Assembly (NCBI GenBank): GCA_949358305.1
Contig: OX442321.1
Coordinates: 9,511,605-9,575,604, forward strand
Length of the DNA: 64,000 nucleotides
Direction of reading: 5' to 3'
From: Strigamia acuminata
Taxonomy: Eukaryota > Arthropoda > Chilopoda > Geophilomorpha > Linotaeniidae
In this document: positions 1 to 10,322 of the stretch, piece after piece
Numbering within the stretch: the first letter of the stretch is position 1
Layout of the letters: every line of letters begins with the position of its first letter
The notes under the pieces: model-generated
The model's input: the letters and a program-made list of their open reading frames with translations, nothing else
Told to the model about the DNA's origin: nothing
The model's database searches: none
Program-made: the position numbers and the translations under genes

Positions 1-1446
1 CAAAACCATTACTTGCTCCATAATTTCCTAATAAATAAAATAAAAAATACCATAATCATCAAATAATTAATATTTTAAAAACAAAATAATATACCAAATC
101 GGTTAATTGTTTTCCTGAATCGGTTCGCATCCGCAACAACATATTCATCTGTTTACTTGACGCATCGTCATCATCATCATCCAGTGTAGTTTTGCCGAAA
201 GTAATTGCATTATTATTTGTAGAATCTTCTTCGGTCGGAAGTGGACCTTCAGCTTTATCTTTCTTTTCATCCTTAAAAACATTTAAACATTTAATTTCAT
301 GCAAACCTCACACACAATTCAAAAATTACTTGCGGTTTCACTACATAAAGTCCTTTAATGGCACTTTTAATATCTAAAGAATGTTCGAATTCTTTCGTTA
401 ACGTATCGACAGTGCTGGCTGGACTAGGAATGTCAATTGCGGGAAGCGATGACTGGGGAGTTAGTATTTGTTTGTTCTTCTTTTTCCGGCGCGGTGGCAC
501 GGGCGGCGGCATCAAATCCGTCGGCCTCTCCGGTTTCGTACTGGCAACTAAATCTGGTTCTTGTAATATAGACATTTCCCTCGACACCTGAGAACGACCC
601 GTTGTAATTTCAGGCTCGCTTATTGTGCTGATAATAGACGCTCTATCCGAGTTGATGGAAACTGTTTCACTCCCACTGAGTATTCTTCCGACCTATAGCA
701 AAATGAACCGATTCGCAACGCTAAAATAGACATTCAACGCGTCGAAGCTTACTTTTCCTAAACTAACAACACTGTGCGTATCGTCTCCTTCACCGGCTTG
801 CGGTAGAAGTTGACGTCGGTGGATGTACAAATTGTCGATAGAAGATGTCTGACTATTCGTTCCCATGTCAACCGAATCGTCTTCCTCGTTCTGCATTCGT
901 CTTCGCATTTCTTCTAACTTCCGTCTGCGTTTTTCATTTTCAAACGCTTTACGCTCGATTTCCTGCAAATAAAAATTAAATAGTAAAACAAAATATATTT
1001 TTAAAGAAATTTAATTATCTACTTTTCTGTCTAATTCGGATGGCACTGCAATATTTTCGTTATTCCACGTCTGCTGGTGATTCAACGCGATAGGTTGCGA
1101 ACCAATTGCTTTTTTCTCGACGCCTTCCTTCGTGACATTTAAAGACAAATTCTAAAAAAATATATATATAAAATAAAGTTAAAAATTTATATGTATATTG
1201 ATTAAATGTAGATATTTTTGTACCTGCGGAGTAAGGGATGTTTTGATTTTAGACCTGAAAAAATACATCGAAATAATTTAAAAACGTTGCACGCGAATTT
1301 TGGCTGTTGTTTGTTGGTTATTGTTACGTAAATAATTAACGAGCACTGGAGTTCAAGTTTATTATTTACCTATTAATTTTAATTGGACTACTCCCTTCAG
1401 CATCAAAAAACTGCTCTCCGGAATCGCTGTCAGATTCTGAGGACAT
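1..1446 (-). CDS. WDR44: WDR44-like protein (Rab11-binding WD-repeat protein), N-terminal part
   Basis: Seven exons on the minus strand read in frame: 1446-1370, 1254-1224, 1151-1023, 962-753, 692-330, 271-95 and 27 to beyond base 1. All junctions are GT-AG and all introns are short. The start is MSSESDSDSGEQFFDAEGSS, like the acidic start of WDR44. Then come EPDLVASTKP followed by a PPPVPPRRKKK proline/basic stretch, a charged ERKAFENEKRRRKLEEMRRR helix, and DSGKQLTDL continuing into EEIMEQVM; the same motifs lie in this order in vertebrate WDR44. The WD40 propeller would lie left of the window. WDR44 binds active Rab11 on recycling endosomes and links them to ER and trafficking factors (family knowledge). 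The gene is truncated only by the window edge. Its promoter faces that of the BTB zinc finger gene. Confidence 0.85.
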
Positions 1447-1949
1447 GTTGAACGTTTTGAACTATCCACTTCTAAATTTTCATCCTGTTGGTCCAATTAT
1501 TGTGCCGTTCGCTACAACATTTTCTTTAAATTTATGCTGAATAAGTCATCAATTACTATTTTAATCTCCAATCATCTCTTCCAACTCCGAGGCACTATAA
1601 ACCGGAAAAAGCCAATTTTCCAACTACGCCTGCGCAAGAGACGCTCAACTCAGTAAAAACTATCACTTCCGATCAGCTGACGAAATATAAATAATACTTT
1701 CAATTTCGATTTGGATTGAATAAAGAAATAATTCAATCACCGTAATAATTTTATCTTTGATTAGTGTTTAGAAATTTGACAAGAGATATTTTTTTGCTAT
1801 GATTTTGTGAAGAATTAAAATGATAAAATCATTCAGTCCAATGTTAATCTTGGCTTTGTTTTAAGTCTTTATATAATTTTTATTTTGTTACATAACAAGT
1901 AAAAGGTCAAGTTTTCAAAAATGGGAAATTTGTAGTCTTTAAAGTTTTT

Positions 1950-2113
1950 TAAAAATATTAAGAAATATTATAAAATATTTGTAAAAATATTAAGAAATAT
2001 TATAAAATATTTGTAAAAATATTGTAAAATATTTGTAAAAATATTGTAAAATATTTGTAAAAATATTGTAAAATATTTGTAAAAATACTGCTAAAATATT
2101 TGTAAAAATATTA
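1950..2113. repeat. AT-rich 22-bp tandem repeat
   Basis: About seven imperfect copies of a roughly 22-base unit built from gtaaaatatttg and taaaaatatt lie between the divergent WDR44 and BTB zinc finger genes. The rest of 1447-2370 shows no coding potential and contains the presumed promoters of the two genes. Confidence 0.8.
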
Positions 2114-2370
2114 CAGACCGCTCTTTTTTTAAATTAGAAATCAAAATAATCTTCAAGATCTATTAAAAATCTTTTTAATAAAAACCTAAATATCCAATTT
2201 ATGAATTAATCTTTTGCTTCTTTTATAGATATTATCAGCTTATCGGGTATCGACTCTGAAGCAGAGAGCTGTGAGACTGTGTATGTTATTAAATTTTGCC
2301 ACCAGGGAGAACGAATAGCTTCCGGATTCGTACTGCGCAGTCGTTCAGAGTGAAATCAGTCCATTCGTGG

Positions 2371-2390
2371 CGCATTGCATTTTGGGTACC
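2371..2390 (-). promoter_or_regulatory. ZNF143/Staf-like promoter motif
   Basis: Read on the minus strand, this stretch (cgcattgcattttgggtacc on plus) resembles the CCCAnAATGCAnTGCG core of ZNF143/THAP11 sites. It sits about 65-85 bases upstream of the ATG of the BTB zinc finger gene, where such sites usually lie. Binding is inferred from sequence alone. Confidence 0.35.
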
Positions 2391-2455
2391 TTCATTCTGG
2401 CGTGGCTTTTCTTTTCGTTTATCTGCGTTTAATATTCCCAAAATCTTGCGGGAAA

Positions 2456-5038
2456 ATGGTAAAAACAAAACAAACAACTCGGTTTAAATTTGATCGTTAA
2501 ATTTCATGCCTTTTATTTTTGCAGGTTGAACCCGCAAAGAAAATCCATAAAGGCGGTCGCTATCGGAAGATACTTCGAAGTCCGTCGCCAGAGGACCGAT
2601 TAGACGAAAGCCGATTTGTTTTTGCCCAGACGAATGGCAACGAAGCCAATTTTCGCAAAGAAAATTATCTCCAAGACATGTTTTCAAACTTCGAGAAATA
2701 TAAATGGGCAGAAAAATACTGCGATGTTATTTTACGCGTTGTCAGCACAGACACATTATTCAGGGTATAATAAATAACGATCATTTGTAATATTTTATTT
2801 ATTAATATTTTTTAAATGAATGTTTTCACTTTTCAGGCACATACTTTAATATTGTCTTCTGCCAGTACATTCTTTGACGAGCTTTTACAAAATCCAAAAC
2901 ATCGTGATTGCAAAAATATTGTGCTTTCGCTTCCGCAATACATTGAAAGTGGCGGATTGGCGCCAGTTTTAGCGTTTATGTACTCGGGAAACATTCGTAT
3001 TAAAGCTTCGAATGTTATAAATATCTTTAAGGTAAACAGTTAATTCGATTGTTGAGTTTTACTAAAATATTTTGTAAATTTTAGGTCGCCTGGTTATTTA
3101 AAATGGACGATATACTTCAAATGTGCCGTGCGTTTTGCCAGAAATATGGCTTCCCTCAAAAACAAGTGTCAGTTGCATCCCTTCATGTGATATTACAAAA
3201 AGACAAGAATGTGCTTACGCCGTTGCTTCAAAAAAGGGTCGAAGATGCGTTGCCGGTGATGTCGAAACCCGTAACACCGTCTATAAAAGCAGCAGTTGTT
3301 ACATCAAATGTCGTAAATCCTGTACAACCTGCTGTCAAAATTGTGGTAGCGCAAAAATCGACCGTACCTGTACCACCCGCGCCAATTCCAGAGAAAACAA
3401 AAATTCCACCGACGACGGCTCCGAATTCCACACTCGTGACACCAGCAGCCGCAGCTGCCTCCATCAAACCCAGTAAAGACCAGAAAGTTTCGCTGACGAA
3501 GCAAGTTTTTGACCACATAAACAACATGTGTCAAAATAACGCGAAAAACGGAAAATCATCACGCGTGTTTTTTATTAAAACTGGAAAACCCGTTGACGAT
3601 ATTAAGTCTCTGGTCACCAGTTCGCTAGGTTTAATCCGAAACATAAATCCACCGTCGATAGACATCACTTCAGTGAACGAAAAACCCGAGCAAAACCCAA
3701 TAGCGATATCAGTAAATGAGGTAACGTCTAGCGAAGTAAAAATCTGTTTTTTCGACGCTAATTTTTAAATATGTTACACTTTTCATTCTGCTTTAGCTCA
3801 CGAAAGGGGATCAAACGGAAAAACGAGCCCAGGAGCTTGAAAATGACGAGGGAAACGTTGAAAACACTTCGGGATCGAAATGCGACTATTGTGCCCTGAA
3901 AAGCGATGAGTTTATTAAAGGTTACTTCGTTCACTTTTTCCAGCCGAGATTTCTTCTGGATGCAAACTGCAGAGGCGGAAGCAGAATTTCGGATTTGAAT
4001 CGTCACGCTCAGTCGTTTGCTCACGTTTCGGCGTCTCATTGCGTCGCTTTAGTCACCATAGACCCTGATATCGTTTATTCGCACCCGGCTCTCTACGTCA
4101 TACACGCCTTGAGGAAAAAAATTGAGGAAACTAACGAATACCCGATCCTGTGGGCTGATGTCCGCCACGAAAATGACTGCTGGCGAATCATCGTTACTAT
4201 TTCCGAACAGTTTTGGGTCCTCGAGCGTGGAGAAATCCGTTATGCGTTTCTAAAATCCTTCCAAGTCACAGCGGAAGTGAACGAACGATACAAGTCGGTT
4301 GCCACGATGAGAACACCGAACGAATTCAGAAAAACCATCAACAAAAAATGCCAGGAAAACAGCGAAACTGAAACGGAGAGACGAAAATCAACCGACATCC
4401 CGCGGGAACTCAAATGCGAATATTGCATGTTGAATTTCAATTCCATAGCGCACAAGGCTCGCCACATTTTGGCCACGCATCGACAACAGATGTGTAAAGA
4501 CAACGACTGTTACAAATTCGTTTGCACCGAATGCCACGAATACAAAAATCGATCGTTGATGGCACTTTACTTCCACCAGTACCGAGACCACGAATGGGAA
4601 TTGTCGGATTCAGTCAAGCAATTCCATTGCGGTTTGTGCTGCAAAATCGAACCGTCTTTATTGAGCATCAAAGCTCATTACGAGCGATATCACAAATCGT
4701 CGCGAGACTACGTGTGCGACAAATGCGGTTTTGCTTTCAAAACAGCCTCTGTGTTGTGTTCCCACGTCAGGAATGTGCACGTGAAAAACTTCAAAAACCA
4801 ATGCCGTATTTGTAAAAAATGTTTCAAAGACAGGAGCAGGTTAAGTATCCACATGCGGATCCACACCGGTGAAAAACCTTTCAACTGCGACGACTGCGAG
4901 TACGCGACGGCGTTTCGCGGCAACTTGAAAAGTCACATGTTGAAGAAACACGGCAAGGATTTGCCGTGTTTAAAACCGCCCGATGCCTACCCGAGAATTA
5001 ACACGCGCGGAAAAGCTCGTGGGCGACGAATTAAATAA
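2456..5038 (+). CDS. BTB/POZ domain C2H2 zinc finger protein
   Basis: Five coding exons: 2456-2458 (only the ATG), 2525-2764, 2837-3031, 3085-3720, 3797-5038, giving 771 codons plus stop. The BTB fold is recognisable: YCDVILRVV, FRAHTLILSSASTFFDELL, LAFMYSGNI, around residues 55-160. A proline/threonine/alanine-rich linker follows (about 190-280). The C-terminal half carries a CDYC start and about five C2H2 fingers, e.g. CEYC, CDKCGFAF, CRICKKCF with the linker HIRMHTGEKPF-type (here HMRIHTGEKPF), ending in a basic GRRIK tail. This is the layout of BTB-ZF transcription or chromatin-insulator factors acting in the nucleus. I cannot assign orthology; CP190-like and other arthropod BTB-ZF proteins are alternatives. 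Confidence 0.85.
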
Positions 5039-5120
5039 AATAAATTTAATTTGTAACGTACAAAACTCGAAATAAATCAAAATCAAAATCAATTTATTTT
5101 TAGAAAAAGTTTTTCTTGCA

Positions 5121-5966
5121 TTAATCGTTATAACCTTCGTCATCCGGTTCTTCATCACCGTAATCACGAACTCTGACGTCGTCGTCTTCGCCATACTGCA
5201 GATTAGTGTCGATGAATATCAATAAATCTTGGACCGTATCTTCGTCGCTTAGATCAAGCGGCATGTATTTAACAAAACTGTAGTCGTCGATGATGCTGCA
5301 AACGGCTTGGCTAAGCTTGAAGTGTTTCTGATGCCACTTCGAGTCGTCTGTTCCCATCGTTTCGTCGTGTAGGAGCATGTGGGTGTCGGCTTCCAAGAAT
5401 TTCTCGAGTTGGGCTCTGGATGTTTTGTTGAGTAGATCCATTTTGGTCAGCACGTTAACTTGAGAGATTTCTAAATTCACCATGACCGACAACGCCGTTA
5501 ATGTCCCGGAAAAGAATTTGCTCGTTTGGAGCATGAAATGCGAATCCAACAAAAACACGCCGCAAACACGAAAATCCCACGAGGTTAATAGTTCGATGAA
5601 CTGACTCATCACAGTCATGTGCGTGTACAGTTCAATTTGTCCGGGACAGTCGAACAGGATGTACTCGCCATCCACAATGTCTTCCATCTGCTCCTTTAAC
5701 CAGTCGGAATTGTCTATCAGATGCTCCATGCAAAATATGAGTCCCCCGTTCGGTCCAAAATGTAATTCTTCATCTTCCATTGCGTCGTCGAGTTGAATTA
5801 GTTCTTTGATGTCAACTACCGGTTCGTACTTAAAGGATTCCGCTGCTGGGTCCAAGTTGATTACGTTTATCGTGCGATGAGCGTCTTTTGCATGGAGAAC
5901 CATGTTGTGGCAGTAGGTTGATTTGCCGCTACCTGCGGGACCCATGACCAATTGTGCAAAACGCAT
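5121..5966 (-). CDS. GPN3: GPN-loop GTPase 3
   Basis: Single-exon gene of 281 codons. The P-loop GPAGSGKST is at the N-terminus, followed by NLDPAAE, the diagnostic FGPNGG (GPN loop, about residues 72-77), DCPGQIELYTH (switch/Walker B), and TKMDLL as the base-specificity motif. The acidic C-terminus (DEEPDDEGYND) is typical of GPN3. GPN3 pairs with GPN1 in the cytoplasm and helps assemble and import RNA polymerase II. The start is set by MRFAQLVMGPAGSGKS, which matches the family start. It is convergent with the BTB zinc finger gene, with only 82 bases between stop codons. Confidence 0.96.
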   Translation of the reverse strand: MRFAQLVMGPAGSGKSTYCHNMVLHAKDAHRTINVINLDPAAESFKYEPVVDIKELIQLDDAMEDEELHFGPNGGLIFCMEHLIDNSDWLKEQMEDIVDGEYILFDCPGQIELYTHMTVMSQFIELLTSWDFRVCGVFLLDSHFMLQTSKFFSGTLTALSVMVNLEISQVNVLTKMDLLNKTSRAQLEKFLEADTHMLLHDETMGTDDSKWHQKHFKLSQAVCSIIDDYSFVKYMPLDLSDEDTVQDLLIFIDTNLQYGEDDDVRVRDYGDEEPDDEGYND

Positions 5967-6318
5967 GTTTGTTCTGTAAACAAAAAAAATAATTTTATTT
6001 TGTTGTAATATTTGGCTGGATTATGATAGAACCGAACCAATTTTTACACAGGAATAGGAATGTATGATTCGCTTACTTGTTGTTATTAGACGGACAAGAC
6101 ACCGAAATTTCGGACCACCTTGGCGACCATTAGAAAACGTCGTAATGTAAAGTAGCCTTGATGTATAACTTTAAAACGTTACTCCTAGATGTCGCAACAG
6201 GGTTTTGAGAAAGTAGTATCAAATGTCTCCAATAGGTGGAATTCAGGGTTTGCGCCATACTTGCGCGCCCTCGTCGAACTGCAACTGTGGGACTTTATTT
6301 ACGTCCGGTTAAGTCAAA
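5967..6318. other. Intergenic: GPN3 promoter and transposon 5' flank
   Basis: No coding sequence. It holds the GPN3 5' region and the stretch upstream of the transposase start. I looked for a terminal inverted repeat here matching the far side of the transposon (9.0-9.9 kb) and did not find a convincing one. Confidence 0.5.
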
Positions 6319-8014
6319 ATGGCTCGTTGGAGTTGTGCCGTGCCAGTTTGTAGGAATTTTAAAAGAAAAGGTGATAATTCCTTGTCTTGGCATGCATTTC
6401 CAAAGTCTAAGCAGATAAGGAAAGAGTGGTTAGTTAAAATAAGAAGAGATTTGGAGAAAAATTTTGTCATAAATGAAAGCACCCGAGTCTGTTCAAAGCA
6501 TTTTCTTGCTAGTGATTTTAATATTCGCTTGCATGGTAAACTAAGACTCTTAAAAAAAAATGTTGTGCCTTCAGTATTCAATTGGAGTGATACATCTAAA
6601 GTAAGAATGATACATTATTTATTTAAAAGCACATGTAACTAAAATTTTAACACTTGTTGTAGCATGAGAGTTGTGTTAAAAGATTGAAACGGTTGGCTGC
6701 TCGGGATAAAAACAAACTAGTTGGTGCAAATACACAAAAGGTAAACATAATCAAATCATGTTTCTTTCTAGAAAATTAACATTTTTAACAATTTCTTGTT
6801 TGTAGGAAATGGATGTTGACCAAAACTCGATCATTTCATCAGAAGTTTTGACAGAATCAATTGAAGACTTGACAACAAATGCAAATGTAACAGATTTTGA
6901 AAAGGAATGTGAAGTTTTGAGAAGTCAACTTGAAAGTGTGCAAGTAGAAATTCATTTTATAAAAGAAAGAAATGAAACACTGGAAAAGGCAAATGAAGAT
7001 TTGAGCAAAGAAAGAAGCAGTTTAAAATTAAAAATTGAAAATTTAACGGCAGAGAAACAAATTTTAAAAAGCCAAACATTGTGCTACGAAAATATAAAAC
7101 ATGATGATAAGATGATAAATTTTTATACTGGACTTCCAGATAATAAAACATTTCAAGGTATGGTAAAATATTTTCATGTTAAAATTGAAAAGTGTGTATA
7201 TTGGAAAGTGGGGAAAACTGAATTAAATAAAAAATATCAGAGTAATCATGTAAACAAACCCGGTTTAGAACGCAAATTAAATACAGAAGATGCTTTATTT
7301 CTTGTGCTTTTAAGATTGAAATTAGCCTTACCTGTTCTTGATATAGCTAGAATATTTGGAATTTTTACACCAACTGTTAGTAGCTTATTCATAACATGGA
7401 TCACTTTAATGTTTCATGATTTCAAACAAATTTTTGCAATTCCTCCATTGGATGTAATCAAACGAACTGTACCTCCACAATTTAAAGACTATCCAGATAC
7501 AACTATCATAATTGATTGTACTGAAGTAAAAGTTCAAAAAGCATTTGCATTAAGAGCACAGGGAGAGACATTTTCTAATTATAAACATACTAACACTGTT
7601 AAAGCATTAATTGGAATTACTCCCGGGAGTTTGGTTTGTTTTGTAAGTCCTCTGTATGGTGGGTCTGCATCTGATAAACACATAGTAAAAGATTCTGGTT
7701 TTTTGGAATTAATGACCCCTGGCCACTGCATTATGGCAGATAAAGGCTTTGAAATAGAGACCATGTTACCAATTGGTGTGAAATTGAATATCCTACCAAA
7801 GTTTATGGAAAAAAAAACAATTCAGATGCCAGAAAAAGATGTTTTTGACACTAGGAAAATAGCTAATGTCCGAGTACATGTGGAAAGAGTAATAAGGAGA
7901 ATTAAAACATTTCGTATTCTAAATCATGCTTTTCCATTGGCATTAATTGATATTTCTGAACAGATTGTAGCTGTTTGTTCTTTTTTAACAAATTTTAAAC
8001 CAAACAATAAGTAA
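6319..8014 (+). CDS. THAP-domain DDE transposase (ISL2EU/IS4EU-type DNA transposon)
   Basis: Three exons (6319-6600, 6663-6740, 6806-8014) join in frame to 522 codons plus stop. Residues 1-90 are a C2CH THAP DNA-binding domain: CAVPVC, WHAFPK, then RVCSKHF and VVPSVF. A coiled-coil of about 60 residues (ECEVLRSQLESVQ...) precedes a DDE_Tnp_4-like catalytic domain. The acidic triad is visible: IIDCTEV (about D357), MADKGFE (about D432) and HVERVIRR (about E480). The reading frame is uninterrupted, so this copy could still be translated. THAP plus this DDE type is typical of ISL2EU/IS4EU elements, which also encode a YqaJ nuclease; one lies immediately downstream in the opposite orientation. 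Codon use is more AT-rich than in the neighbouring GPN3. Confidence 0.92.
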
Positions 8015-8284
8015 TGCTTGCTTCAATGTAATTTTTTTTATATAACTTTATTTTGTTAATAAATATCACAATCTCTGTAACAAATAAATATATATATAAA
8101 ATATCTGTCATTTGATGTTTAATTAATTTATTATAACAACAATAAACCACTGAAACAAAAATAAATAAAATCAACAATATCATTTGAATCTTTTATAACA
8201 ACTTTTTTCATAGTAGTATGATTTCTGGAATGAAAGCAAATCTGAAAAAATTATTCAATTATGCAATCATTCCAGAAAACGGGG

Positions 8285-9009
8285 TCAGCTCGGGTCAGCT
8301 GCAATCCTCTCAACATGAAGGGCTGCCTCTGTATAAATGACAAAATCGCACCACTGTCGTCTAGAAATAGCCATCTGTTCCTGAACCTACAAATAGTTAA
8401 ATTTTAAAAACCAGAAAATTATTGATTAATAATTACTATAATTATTCCACTTACCAGCTGATATTTTTGCGGGCTTAAAACGGCGCAATTGCGGGCGGAA
8501 AGCGGATCTAAAAACCGCCATTTTGCGGATGCAATTGCGGACTTATTGCGGACCAATTTTTTGAATTTTTTGATAAATTTTGGTAGTTTTTTAATTTTTT
8601 GATCAATTTTGGCAGTTTTTTGAATTTTTTGATTCATTTTTGGTAAATTTTGATTAGTTTTGGGAATTTTCTGACTAATTTGGGACAGATTTTGGAATTT
8701 TCTGACTAATTTGGACAAATTTGAGAATTTTCTGACTAATTCAGACAAATTTGGGTATTTTCTAAATAATTTGGGGATATTTTTACTAATTTTAAGTTTG
8801 ATTTCACCCTTCTCATCACAAGTATAACAAAAAGATTTTGTTGTACAATATTCTCTGATACTGAGACATTTCTTACTTAAAGAACACTTAACTTCTAAGA
8901 CACCTTCAGGTGGATCACTTCTGGGATCGAATACCAATCTGTCTGGGCTACTTGCTAAATAAGGGAAAGTGTTGTCCAAATTTTGGAGATGATCTGAGAG
9001 GTGGCCCAT
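8285..9009 (-). pseudogene. YqaJ/lambda-exonuclease-like transposon nuclease, decayed
   Basis: On the minus strand, FPYLASSPDRLV followed by EGVLEVKCSLS shows the D...ExK signature of YqaJ-type nucleases. The exon ends at 8455 (CAGCTG then GTAAG) and joins in frame at 8386 to an exon reading VQEQMAISRRQWCDFVIYTE, the conserved continuation of the fold. Between KISKN and KYQL an in-frame low-complexity block of about 100 residues is inserted. After HVERIAAD a 10-base direct duplication (GCTGACC... repeated) throws the frame into a stop at 8285-8287, just before FWNDC would follow. The N-terminal part upstream of 9009 is not recognisable. Convergent with the transposase, it is the expected second gene of an ISL2EU element, here probably inactive. 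Confidence 0.8.
8549..8795. repeat. About 30-bp minisatellite inside the nuclease gene
   Basis: About eight units of 30-31 bases, e.g. gaattttctgactaattt, lie within the YqaJ reading frame. On the minus strand they encode repeats of the type LVRKFSNLSK and LPKFIKKFKK. The unit is near a multiple of three, which helps keep the frame open. Bases 8460-8548 add a GC-richer block with repeated ttgcgga motifs. Confidence 0.85.
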
Positions 9010-9864
9010 AAATTATAATTATACCGCATAGAGTTCAAATTTGGTTTTAACTCTTTCGGAATATCCAAAGTATCCACAAGGTTCCTAATGTCTAGTTGAA
9101 AGGTTGTCCACTGGAGCTCAGTCATTTTAATGTTGCCCTTGCCAGTTCGAAAACCTTTCCATAGCAAAACCGAAGTTTGCACTAAGGAAATGTGTTTTAG
9201 ATTCGGCAAGTCCAGAACGGTCCTCATGATTTGCGATTTAAAATTCTAAATGTAAATAATAAAGTTAATTTAACTCACGGTCGTGCTTATTCTTGCAATT
9301 CCAATTCTTGCTTGAGTTGTGCACTTACTACTACTCCATTCCAATTCACCGTTATACAAGTACACTTGCATAAAAATCTCTGTTGATAATTGACCATATC
9401 GAAATGATGTAATTATTTTTTTATCAACTCGGTAAAATCACTAACGAAAACAGATATAAACATTATACCTTGTATTTGAATTGCATGCTTCTGGTGCGAG
9501 CTCCAAAAATTAACACAGGGAGCCGCCAAAAACGATATTTAAGAAACAAGGAAAACGTGTACCCCATGTTGATCATATTTCCATGAAAATGTAGTTTGGT
9601 TCTTTTGATCTTTTCTAACCTTTTGTGAAAAATGTATTTATACATTTATTTCCTTGTTTTATTTTTAAAAAAATAATTTCTTGAATATTTTTTTTCACAA
9701 TTTATTTTCAAACAATATTACAAAAGCTTGGCGGGCTAATTTAACGCAAATGATTTATATGTGTAGTACAAACGAATATTCCTTATTTTATTCTTTAGCA
9801 TTAATAAATTTATAAATCAGTTTTAAATTGAATACTAAGTCGGTAGAAAATCCAGCAAATATTA
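9010..9864. other. Transposon flank without assigned gene
   Basis: A minus-strand open stretch at 9227-8955 encodes leucine-rich text (LDLPNLKHISLVQTS) that I cannot assign. It may be the missing nuclease 5' part after frameshift, or host sequence. Nothing else is recognised from 9240 to 9864. Confidence 0.3.
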
Positions 9865-9868
9865 GGTG

Positions 9869-10316
9869 CGTTCAATCTGCGAGACGAAAGTCACTTAACT
9901 GACTTAACTGACTTTTAGAGGGCGGAAGTGACGATAATTACGTCACATTTTGCCCAAGTAAAGTCACTTAAGTGACTTTCAGGAAAGTAACTGGAAAGTT
10001 CCTTTTCTGCCTTTTAAAAGTCACTTATGTGCGTGCGCATGCGCATTGCACATTTAACAAACTACAGTGGCAGCCATTTTGTTCTCGATGAACACGGTAA
10101 ATTCACGTGTGGCATACGGTAAATCCACGTGTGGCATACGGTAGATTCACGCGTGGCTTCACGTGTGGCACACGGTAGATTCACGTGTCACACGGTAAAT
10201 TCACGTGTGGCACACGGTAAATGGAAATGGAAGTGGTGGTAAGTAAGTGCATTCAATGAAAAGTGACTTTGAGGAAAGTAAGGAAAGTGAAAGTCACTTC
10301 TTCTAAGACAGATTGA
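9869..10316. mobile_element. MITE-like element with terminal cgttcaatctg repeats
   Basis: The left end reads gcgttcaatctg and the right end cagattgaacg, an 11-base inverted repeat. Just inside both ends, and in the middle, lie many copies of aagtcactt or its complement aagtgactt, a subterminal-repeat pattern typical of non-autonomous DNA transposons. No reading frame is present. I do not see a clear target-site duplication, so exact ends are uncertain. Confidence 0.6.
10092..10221. repeat. About 23-bp tandem repeat with CACGTG in most units
   Basis: Five to six copies of cacggtaaattcacgtgtggc lie inside the MITE-like element. Most units contain a CACGTG E-box. A perfect TGCGCATGCGCA palindrome (NRF1 consensus) sits 47 bases upstream at 10034-10045, followed by a gccatttt YY1-like motif. 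Confidence 0.75.
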
Positions 10317-10322
10317 ACGAAT

